Source: Deltaproteobacteria bacterium (GTDB lineage: Bacteria; Desulfobacterota_D; UBA1144; Nemesobacterales; UBA2774). From it: a stretch of 64,000 nt of DNA. Below, piece by piece: positions 7,604-14,622 of the stretch (its first letter is position 1; each line of letters begins with the position of its first letter). The DNA is taken from positions 122,785 through 186,784 of the forward strand of contig JAJCZS010000007.1 in assembly GCA_029262275.1 (NCBI GenBank), read 5' to 3'. Made by a program: the position numbers and the translations under genes. Under the pieces are notes generated by a model that saw only the letters and a list, made by a program, of their open reading frames with translations, searched no databases and had not been told where the DNA came from.

Positions 7604-8260
7604 CTAAACTGTGTGCGGGTCATCCTCAAGGGGACAGCCCGTACATATAGGTTTTTGCTTTTTGCAGTGCTCTTTAGCTACCTTTACAATTAGAGCGTGG
7701 TACTCATTAAAAATCTCAACATCATTTTCTAATGAGTCCATGAACAGCTCCTGCATTTCGTTGTAGTTAGTTTGTTCAGGAACAACACCATGTCTTGAAA
7801 ATATTCTGTGTGTATAGGCATCGATTACAAATACCGGCTTGTTAGCGCAGTAGAGAATTATAGAATCAGCGGTCTCAGGCCCTATACCCTTTATCTCTAA
7901 AAGCTTATCTCTGAGCATAGAAGCTTCCTGATCAAACATCTTCTCTAACTCTCCCTCATAATTCTCATATAAGAAGTTGATGAAGTTCTTAATTTTGAGC
8001 GCTTTTTGATTGTAGTAGCCAGAAGACCTAATTAACTGTGCCAGCTCATCCGTCGTTATCAGTCTTAACATTTCAACCGAAATAACATTTAAGTCCTTTA
8101 AGTTTTGGATCGCTTTTTCAACATTTGTCCATGAAGTGTTTTGCGTAAGTATGGCTCCCAAAACACATTCAAGCTCTGAGTCTCCAGGCCACCAGCCTTG
8201 CGGGCCGTATTTTGTATACAGCAGTCTATATATTTTATTTATGCGCTCTGGGATAGTCAT
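7604..8260 (-). CDS. Endonuclease III-related HhH-GPD DNA glycosylase (COG2231-like)
   Basis: Helix-hairpin-helix base-excision glycosylase. The hairpin 'LLEIKGIGPETADSIILY' and the catalytic Asp in 'VFVIDAYTHRIFSRHG' are present. Two canonical Nth features are missing. The lysine of the lyase site (G-x-x-K-T-A in Nth) is replaced by P-E-T-A. The [4Fe-4S] motif C-x6-C-x2-C-x5-C is cut to three Cys ('CKKQKPICTGC'). This suggests a monofunctional glycosylase, perhaps for alkylated bases, like MagIII relatives, but the substrate is unknown. 218 aa. It starts 14 nt after the M48 protease stop, so they are probably co-transcribed. Confidence 0.85.
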   Translation of the reverse strand: MTIPERINKIYRLLYTKYGPQGWWPGDSELECVLGAILTQNTSWTNVEKAIQNLKDLNVISVEMLRLITTDELAQLIRSSGYYNQKALKIKNFINFLYENYEGELEKMFDQEASMLRDKLLEIKGIGPETADSIILYCANKPVFVIDAYTHRIFSRHGVVPEQTNYNEMQELFMDSLENDVEIFNEYHALIVKVAKEHCKKQKPICTGCPLEDDPHTV

Positions 8261-8274
8261 CTGTTTTAATAGAT

Positions 8275-9114
8275 CTAGTTTGTGATCTGATTATTAGGGG
8301 CTTTTGAAGCGCTATTATAATAGGTCATAGCCTCAGGCAGCCACTTTTGTAAATTTTGAATTCTTGTTTGATAACCAGGATGTGTAGATAAAAATTCAGG
8401 AGCCCCCGATTTTCCTTGGGAAGCTGCCTCCATTCTTTGCCAAAATGCTACTGCTTCTCTAGGATCATATCCCGCTTTAGCCATATATATTAGACCAATT
8501 CTATCGGCTTCTGATTCCTGAGAACGACCAAATGGAAGCAGTACCCCAACATTCGCTCCAAGGCCGTATGCCTGCATCACAGCTTCATAAACATATGGAT
8601 CACTCCCGCCCATAGCAGCTCCTATTCCAACTGCTCCAAGTTGCGCGAGAACACTGGTTGAGACTCTCTCGCCTCCATGGCGAGCTGCCACATGAGCAAC
8701 CTCATGAGCCATTACAGTGGCGAGACCCGCATCAGTCTGGGCAACAGGAAGTATGCCTGTATAAACTGCTACCTTACCGCCAGGCAGTGCAAAGGCGTTT
8801 ATTTGCTCATCATCCTCAATTACTTTGAAATCCCAATTATAATTTTGGGTATGTGATACAGCAGCGATTCTTTGACCCACCCTAGTTACTGCATCATTAT
8901 AGCTCTGATTTGTTGACATTGTCTCATTTTTTATTACCTCATTAAAAGCGGTAAGGCCCATCTCATTCTCTTGAGATTGGGTGAGAATAATAAATTGAGA
9001 GCGTCCTGTTACAGGTGCTTTATAGCAAGCAATAATGGAGGAGGTTATTAATAAAAAACTAAATAGAAGTAATAAAAATGTGTGTGGTTTTATTGAAGTT
9101 ATAGTTCTTAACAT
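8275..9114 (-). CDS. M48-family lipoprotein metalloprotease (LoiP/YcaL-like)
   Basis: Zinc metallopeptidase anchored in the outer membrane or periplasm. The N-terminal hydrophobic segment ends in lipobox 'SIIAC', the HExxH site is 'HEVAHVAARH', and the third ligand is the Glu of 'SEADRIGL'. The conserved 'FALPGGKVAVYTGIL' and 'FLSTHPGYQTRI' are present. At 279 aa it has the domain layout of small M48 lipoproteins that degrade misfolded outer-membrane proteins. The track start is GTG 9117, but ATG 9114 with AGGTG 7 nt upstream is preferred. The glycosylase gene follows after 14 nt. Confidence 0.93.
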   Translation of the reverse strand: MLRTITSIKPHTFLLLLFSFLLITSSIIACYKAPVTGRSQFIILTQSQENEMGLTAFNEVIKNETMSTNQSYNDAVTRVGQRIAAVSHTQNYNWDFKVIEDDEQINAFALPGGKVAVYTGILPVAQTDAGLATVMAHEVAHVAARHGGERVSTSVLAQLGAVGIGAAMGGSDPYVYEAVMQAYGLGANVGVLLPFGRSQESEADRIGLIYMAKAGYDPREAVAFWQRMEAASQGKSGAPEFLSTHPGYQTRIQNLQKWLPEAMTYYNSASKAPNNQITN

Positions 9115-9197
9115 CACGAATCACCTGGACTTAAAAAGTAGTTTATATGATTAATATAACTTATTTCTTAGTGATTCTTAACAAAAGATTAGGATCT

Positions 9198-9237
9198 AAG
9201 CTTTTATCTACCGGCGGTGCGTGGTAGATAAAAGCTT
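9198..9237. repeat. 15-bp perfect inverted repeat with 10-nt loop
   Basis: AAGCTTTTATCTACC (9198-9212) pairs perfectly with GGTAGATAAAAGCTT (9223-9237) across a 10-nt loop. It lies 26 nt past the aminotransferase stop and 84 nt before the M48 start, both on the minus strand. No uninterrupted U-tract follows on either strand, so it is not a textbook terminator. A terminator-like or mRNA-end-stabilising stem is the likeliest role. Confidence 0.8.
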
Positions 9238-9263
9238 CTCCCCTTGAGTTTTTAGTCTAAGTC

Positions 9264-10442
9264 TTATTTGCTTAGGTTAGCTTCTTTCATTCTTCTAATA
9301 CCTTCGTCAATGTCCTCATCAGCACAGGCATAGGTTACTCTTATGAATCCTTCTCCCTGGCTTCCAAATGCGGTTCCCGCAACAACAGCGACTCCGGCTT
9401 TCTCAACTAATTGATCTGTATATTCCTGAGATGTAAGCCCAGTGCCTCTAATATCAGCAAAGGCATAAAAAGCTCCATCAGGAGTATCACAGCTAACACC
9501 TGGAACAGTATTTAAGCCTGCAACCATTCTGTCTCTTTTTTGTTTCAGCATGGCATGCTTTTCATGAACCCAGTCTTGGGGTCCTGTGAGTGCAACGTAA
9601 GCAGCTTTTTGAATAAAAGCAGCAACGTTTGTAATACTGTCCTGTAGGAATATTGAGAGTTTATCAATAACAGGGACTGGAGCAACTGCAAAACCAATTC
9701 TCCATCCTGTCATAGCATAAGTTTTTGAGAATGTATCAATAACTAATGATCTCTCAGCCATACCCGGAAGATTGGATATGGATTTATGAGGCTTATCATA
9801 TGTCACATGTGAAAAGATTTCATCTGTGATTACCATTAACTGCGGATTTTTATGAACAAGTTCAGCGATCGCCTCAGGATTTTCAACCAGATGTCCGTTT
9901 GGTCTCTGTGGCGTATTAATGATAAGCAACTTTGTTTTTGGTGTGATCATCGCATCAAGTTTGTCGATGTCAAACTGCCAGTCAGGGTCAGTAAGAGGCG
10001 TGTGATCAATCTCAGCCCTTACATATTTTGCCCACACTTCATCTGGCGGATAACCTGGATTAGGGAATATAACATGGTCTCCTTCCTCCAAGAATGTTAA
10101 TAAAGTCATGGTCAAAGCATGTTTAGCACCTGCTGTGACAATAACCTCTTCTGGTTTTGTAGGTCTTCCGCGACCAGTCATTTCTTCTGCCAGAGCTTCT
10201 CTTAGCTCCGGAAGTCCAGGTCCGGGGTCATACCTAACATAGCCATCTCTGAGTGCCTGCTCAGTGGCGTCTAATACGTGTTGAGGAGTATCAAAGTCGG
10301 GACCCTGATAATCTCCTTTTTCAAAATGAATAATCTTCTGCCCAGTCTTCTTCTCTAAGTCCCGAGCTACTCTCATGCTAGCCCATTGTTTTGGGGGAAC
10401 AAAATGGCTAATCTTTGAACTGAATGGATATGAAACTGACAT
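9264..10442 (-). CDS. Class I/II PLP-dependent aminotransferase
   Basis: Fold-type I aminotransferase (AAT_I family) of 392 aa. The Schiff-base lysine is in 'SKTYAMTGWRIGF', the cofactor Asp and Tyr are in 'VITDEIFSHVTY', and the substrate-carboxylate Arg is probably in 'GFIRVTYA'. The usual N-P-T-G loop, whose Asn touches the PLP O3', reads 'PQRPNG', with Arg where the Asn is expected, which may alter specificity. The substrate cannot be read from sequence. A strong AGGAGG lies 8 nt before the ATG. It follows the TetR gene by 41 nt, so it is probably in the autoregulated TetR operon, and the 9198-9237 hairpin follows. Confidence 0.93.
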   Translation of the reverse strand: MSVSYPFSSKISHFVPPKQWASMRVARDLEKKTGQKIIHFEKGDYQGPDFDTPQHVLDATEQALRDGYVRYDPGPGLPELREALAEEMTGRGRPTKPEEVIVTAGAKHALTMTLLTFLEEGDHVIFPNPGYPPDEVWAKYVRAEIDHTPLTDPDWQFDIDKLDAMITPKTKLLIINTPQRPNGHLVENPEAIAELVHKNPQLMVITDEIFSHVTYDKPHKSISNLPGMAERSLVIDTFSKTYAMTGWRIGFAVAPVPVIDKLSIFLQDSITNVAAFIQKAAYVALTGPQDWVHEKHAMLKQKRDRMVAGLNTVPGVSCDTPDGAFYAFADIRGTGLTSQEYTDQLVEKAGVAVVAGTAFGSQGEGFIRVTYACADEDIDEGIRRMKEANLSK

Positions 10443-10483
10443 TTGAAATACCTCCTATAGATTAATGACTTCTAAAGATGTAC

Positions 10484-11140
10484 TTATAACCCCCTCTCCC
10501 CTAAGGTACTTTCTTTTTGAGAGGTTAAAATACCCTCAGAAATCATTGAAAATACCTCCTCCGCTATTTCTCCCGCAGTCATATCTTTTGGATAATAAGA
10601 CATTACTGATCCCACCAATCCAAAGATAATAAGAGCCATAAGCTCAGTATTTGCAGGTCGAAACGATCCTTCTTTAATACCTTTTTCTAAAATTTTTCTG
10701 TATAATTTGATCCTTCTATGTCTCCAACGCTCTGTGAAATCGAAGTGTTCTCTAATAAGACGAGTTTCATCTCTGGTTAAAATCCGTAGCACGTCCCTAT
10801 TTTGAAAATAGAACTGGAAAATGAGAATAAGAACCTTTTTTAATTTCTGAGGGGCTGGGTCATTTTTTTCTATCTCTTTAACTAGAATTGATTCTATTGT
10901 TTCGTGAGTATGCTCTAAAATTCCGAGATATAAATTCTCTTTGGATTCAAAGTATAGATAGATCGTACCCTTAGCTACTCCAACCTCTTCAGCTATTTGA
11001 TCCATTGTGACATCGTGGTAGGTCTTTTGAGAAAACAGGTTAGCCGCCGCTTTCATAATGTCTTCTTTGCGGCTGTTTGCTCTGCCCCTTTTCTTAGTTG
11101 GGACAGCTTTTTTGTTCATCAGTTTTTGTGGTTTAGCCAT
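10484..11140 (-). CDS. TetR/AcrR-family transcriptional regulator
   Basis: One-component repressor of 218 aa. A lysine-rich N-terminal arm precedes the DNA-binding helix-turn-helix 'VTMDQIAEEVGVAKGTIYLY' followed by FESKENL (about residues 43-70), the family hallmark. The C-terminal helical domain should bind an unknown ligand. It is first in an apparent operon with the aminotransferase. Its own promoter carries a 14-bp palindrome at the predicted transcript start, strongly implying autorepression. Ligand unknown. Confidence 0.95.
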   Translation of the reverse strand: MAKPQKLMNKKAVPTKKRGRANSRKEDIMKAAANLFSQKTYHDVTMDQIAEEVGVAKGTIYLYFESKENLYLGILEHTHETIESILVKEIEKNDPAPQKLKKVLILIFQFYFQNRDVLRILTRDETRLIREHFDFTERWRHRRIKLYRKILEKGIKEGSFRPANTELMALIIFGLVGSVMSYYPKDMTAGEIAEEVFSMISEGILTSQKESTLGERGL

Positions 11141-11167
11141 TTTTTTAACCCATCACGGTTTAATTGA

Positions 11168-11181
11168 ACTGACTAGTCAGT
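11168..11181. promoter_or_regulatory. Palindromic TetR-type operator
   Basis: ACTGACTAGTCAGT is a perfect 14-bp palindrome 27 nt upstream of the tetR-like ATG. TGACTAGTCA cores of this kind are common in AcrR/TetR operators. It covers the predicted +1 region of the promoter at 11189-11217, a position suited to steric autorepression. Confidence 0.8.
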
Positions 11182-11188
11182 CATTGGA

Positions 11189-11217
11189 ATAATATTATAA
11201 CTAAAATTCTTTGTCAA
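11189..11217 (-). promoter_or_regulatory. Sigma-70-type promoter of the TetR/aminotransferase operon
   Basis: On the minus strand, TTGACA (11217-11212), a 17-nt spacer and TATTAT (11194-11189) form a consensus -35 and near-consensus -10 at ideal spacing. The transcript start should fall at about 11182, immediately beside the operator palindrome. Confidence 0.8.
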
Positions 11218-11269
11218 GTATTTTTTTTGCATTCGATAAAATGATTAGGATGTTAATTTTTTGTTGCAA

Positions 11270-11296
11270 TTGAAAAAATCTTAATGATACTATAAT
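11270..11296 (+). promoter_or_regulatory. Candidate promoter of the P460-like lipoprotein gene
   Basis: A perfect -10 TATAAT (11291-11296) has a possible -35 TTGAAA (11270-11275) at a short 15-nt spacer. It lies 28 nt before the ATG and just upstream of GGAGG. The -10 is convincing, the -35 is not. Confidence 0.5.
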
Positions 11297-11324
11297 GATC
11301 ACAAAATAAGTCGGAGGTACACAA

Positions 11325-11780
11325 ATGAAAAGCTTAGCAATACTACTTCTATTAACTGTATCAGTTTCATTTCTATACACAGGTTGCAAGCAAGCAGATG
11401 ATGTTGTTGAAGAATCAGAGCAAACGCATGAGCAGTCTGAAAAAGAGTTTGACGAGAATATATCTAAGAAAGTAGCTCCAGAAGTCTGGGGTCTGATTCA
11501 GACAGAGAATTACAAGCTTAATTGGAAAAACTGGCCTGATAAGAAGGATATATATGTCAATTCAGTAGCCTTTGAAGCAATTGAAAGCCGTGAGACAGAG
11601 TTTCCGGTAGGTTCAACAATAGTTAGGGAAAAATACTCTACCGATGGGAATCTAGAGAAGGTAGCGGTTGCATCTAGAATAGGTGGAAACGAAAAAACCG
11701 ACGGTTGGTTCTCTGCTGATTATACTCCTGATGGAGAATTAATAAGAGTAAACAAGAACGTAGTTAATATAAGGCCATAA
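11325..11780 (+). CDS. Lipoprotein with cytochrome P460-like domain lacking the heme motif
   Basis: Predicted lipoprotein of 151 aa with lipobox 'YTGC' near residue 20, an acidic linker, then a domain with 'DIYVNSVAFEAIE', 'FPVGSTIVREKY' and 'GWFSADYTPDGELI'. This order (Y-V-N-x-x-A, F-P-x-G-x-x-I-V-x-E, W-F-x-x-x-Y-x-P-D-G) resembles the cytochrome P460 family as I recall it. The C-terminal C-x-x-C-H that would attach heme is absent, since the protein stops about 15 residues after 'PDGEL'. So it is either a heme-free relative or a different fold. GGAGG sits 7 nt before the ATG. It stands alone. Confidence 0.6.
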   Translation: MKSLAILLLLTVSVSFLYTGCKQADDVVEESEQTHEQSEKEFDENISKKVAPEVWGLIQTENYKLNWKNWPDKKDIYVNSVAFEAIESRETEFPVGSTIVREKYSTDGNLEKVAVASRIGGNEKTDGWFSADYTPDGELIRVNKNVVNIRP

Positions 11781-11834
11781 CTCTATCCCTATAGTGCCAA
11801 GGAAATGGCATTCTTCTAATTTATAGCTAAAAAT

Positions 11835-11872
11835 GTAGAACTATTCTATTGAGATATATAGAATAGTTCTAC
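11835..11872. repeat. 14-bp perfect inverted repeat with 10-nt loop
   Basis: GTAGAACTATTCTA (11835-11848) and TAGAATAGTTCTAC (11859-11872) are perfect complements separated by 10 nt. It lies 54 nt after the P460-like lipoprotein gene and 92 nt before the ABC gene. No U-tract follows. It shares its architecture, though not its sequence, with the hairpin at 9198-9237. Confidence 0.8.
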
Positions 11873-11941
11873 AAATCCATTCATACCTATTCAGGTATAC
11901 TAGTTTTTCTCTAAATACGGTTAAAAGCAGTGCTAAAATTC

Positions 11942-11947
11942 TATAAT
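11942..11947 (+). promoter_or_regulatory. Candidate -10 box of the ABC half-exporter gene
   Basis: TATAAT lies 17 nt before the ATG at 11965, so the mRNA would carry a leader of roughly 10 nt and no Shine-Dalgarno is seen. The -35 region is weak (TTAAAA at 11921). Confidence 0.45.
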
Positions 11948-11964
11948 ATTGCCAAGTCCGATTC

Positions 11965-13683
11965 ATGAATAATAAGAAAACTATCTTTTCTTTGCTTCTT
12001 AAATATAAATATTCCTTCCTAGCAGGTTTGATTGCTCTAACATTGGTAGATCTATGCCAATTGTCTATACCGCTAATTATAGAAAGGGTGATAGACGCTC
12101 TTACTCTAGAGAATGCTACTATCAGCGATATCTCCAAATATGGTCTTTATATGCTGATCATAGCTATAACCATGTCAGTTTTTAGGTTCTTTTGGAGATA
12201 CTTCATCATGGGTGCTGCCAGAAAGATAGAGCAGTCGCTGAGAAATGAATTTTTTGCCCATCTACAAAGCCTCAATTTTGATTTCTTTTCAGAAAAAAAG
12301 GTTGGTGATCTAATGGCTCACACCGTAAATGATGTTGAGACTCTCAAATTTGCATGTGGACTTGGAGTTTTGGTTGCTTACGACGGAATATTTCTCTTAA
12401 TATTCATTTTTGGAGCGATGTTATATATATCTCCTCAGCTAACTTTGTATGCTTTCATCCCGTTTCCGATACTTGCAGTTGTTATATATATTTTTGGAAG
12501 AATGATCGAGAAGAGGTTTCAAAAGGTACAGGACTCTTTCTCGGAACTCACAGAGAGCGCAAGAGAGTCCATATCGGGAATTAAAGTAGTAAAGGCATTT
12601 GTCAGACAGGACCAAGAGTTAAAGGATTTTGCAGAGTCTAGCGGCAACTACTTAGATAAAAATCTGAGCTTAATAAAAATATGGGGAGTCTATCAACCCA
12701 TTATTACTTTTGCTGCAGCCTCTGCTACAGCAATTTTCTTGTGGCTTGGGGGGATCAAAACAATTACCCTGGACATAACATTGGGGAATTTTGCGGCTAT
12801 TTTGGTTTATTTGACTATGCTCACATGGCCCATGATGGCCATGGGATGGGCGGTCGACATTATAAAAAGAGGAAATGCTTCACTAAACAGAATAAACGCT
12901 GTTTTGGCCAACAAACCAAAATCATTATCAGAGCCACATGCAATAGATCTTGATATAGAAGGGAATATTGAGTTTAGGGATTTATCCTTTTCTTATAATG
13001 GTAATCCGGCGCTTAAGGATGTTTCCTTACAAATACCTATAGGTCATGCAATGGGTATTACAGGGGGTACAGGCTCGGGGAAAAGTACCTTGTTTCATCT
13101 ACTAACCAGAATAGAGGATTCCTCAGATAATTCTATTTTTATTGACGGTGTGGATGTAAATAAGATTAAAAGAAGCAGTCTTAGAAAAAACGTTATATAC
13201 GTACCTCAAGAAACCACTGTATTTAGTGGAACCATAAAAGACAATATATCTTTTATGGATCCTGAGATCACAGATGAGCAAATTGAGAATGCTGCTAAAA
13301 TTACCGAAATATATGATGAAATAATGCAATTCCCAGGAGGCTTTGAAGCAAGGGTAGGTGAGCGGGGTCTTAGTCTCTCAGGTGGGCAGAGACAGAGGAT
13401 TGCATTAGCAAGAGCAATCCTGCTTCAACCCAGGGTTTTAATACTTGATGATGTTTTCTCCTCCCTTGATCTTAAGACAGAGAGTCTTGTCTTGAGAAAT
13501 TTAAGAAGAGAAATGAAAGGCAGCACCTTACTTGCTATCTCAAGCCGTGTTCCTTCAATAAGCGGCTTTGATTCAATTGCTGTTTTTGATGATGGTAGTT
13601 TGGTTGAGCTTGGAGATCATGAAGAACTCATGGCTAAAAAGGGTATATATCATGGTCTATATAAAATTCAGACATTCGAATAG
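11965..13683 (+). CDS. ABC half-exporter, degenerate-site subunit (MdlA/BmrC-like)
   Basis: Type IV ABC exporter half of 572 aa: six TM helices (about 15-300), then an NBD (about 335-572). Walker A 'GGTGSGKST' (367-375), Q-loop 'VPQET' and signature 'LSGGQ' (481-485) are intact. Walker B is 'LILDD', with Asp496 replacing the catalytic Glu, and the switch His is replaced ('ISSR', Ser527). This is the pattern of the degenerate subunit in heterodimeric exporters such as TM287/288 and BmrCD. No partner is adjacent. The protein at 42627-44708 has the complementary defect and is the best candidate. Substrate unknown: lipid or drug export is likely. It is followed at 9 nt by the GGCT gene. Confidence 0.92.
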   Translation: MNNKKTIFSLLLKYKYSFLAGLIALTLVDLCQLSIPLIIERVIDALTLENATISDISKYGLYMLIIAITMSVFRFFWRYFIMGAARKIEQSLRNEFFAHLQSLNFDFFSEKKVGDLMAHTVNDVETLKFACGLGVLVAYDGIFLLIFIFGAMLYISPQLTLYAFIPFPILAVVIYIFGRMIEKRFQKVQDSFSELTESARESISGIKVVKAFVRQDQELKDFAESSGNYLDKNLSLIKIWGVYQPIITFAAASATAIFLWLGGIKTITLDITLGNFAAILVYLTMLTWPMMAMGWAVDIIKRGNASLNRINAVLANKPKSLSEPHAIDLDIEGNIEFRDLSFSYNGNPALKDVSLQIPIGHAMGITGGTGSGKSTLFHLLTRIEDSSDNSIFIDGVDVNKIKRSSLRKNVIYVPQETTVFSGTIKDNISFMDPEITDEQIENAAKITEIYDEIMQFPGGFEARVGERGLSLSGGQRQRIALARAILLQPRVLILDDVFSSLDLKTESLVLRNLRREMKGSTLLAISSRVPSISGFDSIAVFDDGSLVELGDHEELMAKKGIYHGLYKIQTFE

Positions 13684-13692
13684 AATATATCC

Positions 13693-14169
13693 ATGGGTAA
13701 TGTAAAAATAGATAAAAGGACACTGGTCTCTTACTTTGCATACGGCTCCAATATGAACCCTGACAGGATGAGGGAAAGAGAGGTTGTGTTTTATTCTAGA
13801 GAGCTTTTAATACTTTCCGGATGGAGCCTGAAGTTTCATAAGATTACTATTCAACCAAACAAAGGAGCTGCAAACATTGTTCCAGACGAAAGTGGGGCTG
13901 TTCAAGGAATACTCTATAAAGTTACAATGGAAGGTATAAGTAATCTAGATAAGTTCGAGCATTATCCGATAGAATACGACAGAGTATCTCTAAGAGTTCC
14001 ATTTGATGAAGATGATGAGAAGCTGATTCTGACTTATATTGCCCATCCACACAAAACCAGGGAGGGTCTAAAACCATCAAGGTCTTACTTAGAACATTTA
14101 CTTGCTGCAGAGGACATTCTTTCAGAGGATTACTACAATCAACTAAAAGAAGTTGAAACATTGGATTAA
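13693..14169 (+). CDS. Gamma-glutamylcyclotransferase (GGCT/AIG2-like) family protein
   Basis: 158-aa protein of the BtrG/GGCT-like fold. It has the substrate-binding loop 'YFAYGSNMNPDRM' (about residues 14-26) and the presumed catalytic Glu in 'LDKFEHYP'. Family enzymes form 5-oxoproline from gamma-glutamyl amines or peptides, but many members have other or unknown substrates. There is no Shine-Dalgarno. TAGAAT at 13681-13686 overlaps the stop of the ABC gene and lies 6 nt before the ATG, so either coupling to the ABC gene or a leaderless start is possible. Confidence 0.88.
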   Translation: MGNVKIDKRTLVSYFAYGSNMNPDRMREREVVFYSRELLILSGWSLKFHKITIQPNKGAANIVPDESGAVQGILYKVTMEGISNLDKFEHYPIEYDRVSLRVPFDEDDEKLILTYIAHPHKTREGLKPSRSYLEHLLAAEDILSEDYYNQLKEVETLD

Positions 14170-14231
14170 AGTAGTACGTAACCCAATCTTAATGCATATA
14201 AGTTATTCTTTAAGCAGTTTGTAGTGTAATT

Positions 14232-14240
14232 TGGTATAAT
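14232..14240 (+). promoter_or_regulatory. Extended -10 promoter of the pspC-like gene
   Basis: TGGTATAAT is a perfect extended -10 (TGn-TATAAT), 32 nt before the preferred ATG at 14273. No -35 hexamer is evident, consistent with an extended -10 promoter. Confidence 0.6.
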
Positions 14241-14272
14241 TTATTTACTAACCAAATACGGGGGTGTACAAG

Positions 14273-14479
14273 ATGGCTGAGAAAGTAAGAAAGTTATATC
14301 GTTCAAGTCATGATAAGATGGTAGCGGGTATTTGTGGTGGATTGGCGGAAATGATATCAATCGATCCCACCATGGTAAGGCTAGGTGTTGTATTCTTGGG
14401 TCTAATAACAGCTGTTATACCACTAGTTATTGTTTATATAATAGCGTGGATTATCATTCCTGAGGGTGCACAAGAATAG
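14273..14479 (+). CDS. PspC-domain membrane protein
   Basis: Short membrane protein of 68 aa with the PspC signature 'KLYRSSHDKMVAGICGGLAE', then 'DPTMVRLGVVF' and a hydrophobic segment ending 'AWIIIPE'. PspC proteins sense or transmit envelope stress in the phage-shock system. No pspA or pspB lies nearby, so here it is an orphan PspC of unknown partner. The track start is GTG 14264. ATG 14273 with a G-rich Shine-Dalgarno (GGGGG) is preferred. Confidence 0.9.
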   Translation: MAEKVRKLYRSSHDKMVAGICGGLAEMISIDPTMVRLGVVFLGLITAVIPLVIVYIIAWIIIPEGAQE

Positions 14480-14622
14480 TAGTGTTTTGGACATAAGTTT
14501 CTGAAAATTAAATTGGTGTTCTATATGTTTTTTTGGCAAGTAAATTCTGTTGATGATCTTGCTCTCTAGTAGAATTCTTACAAACCAACAGTCAATACGA
14601 CTACATAACAAAGTATATAGGG

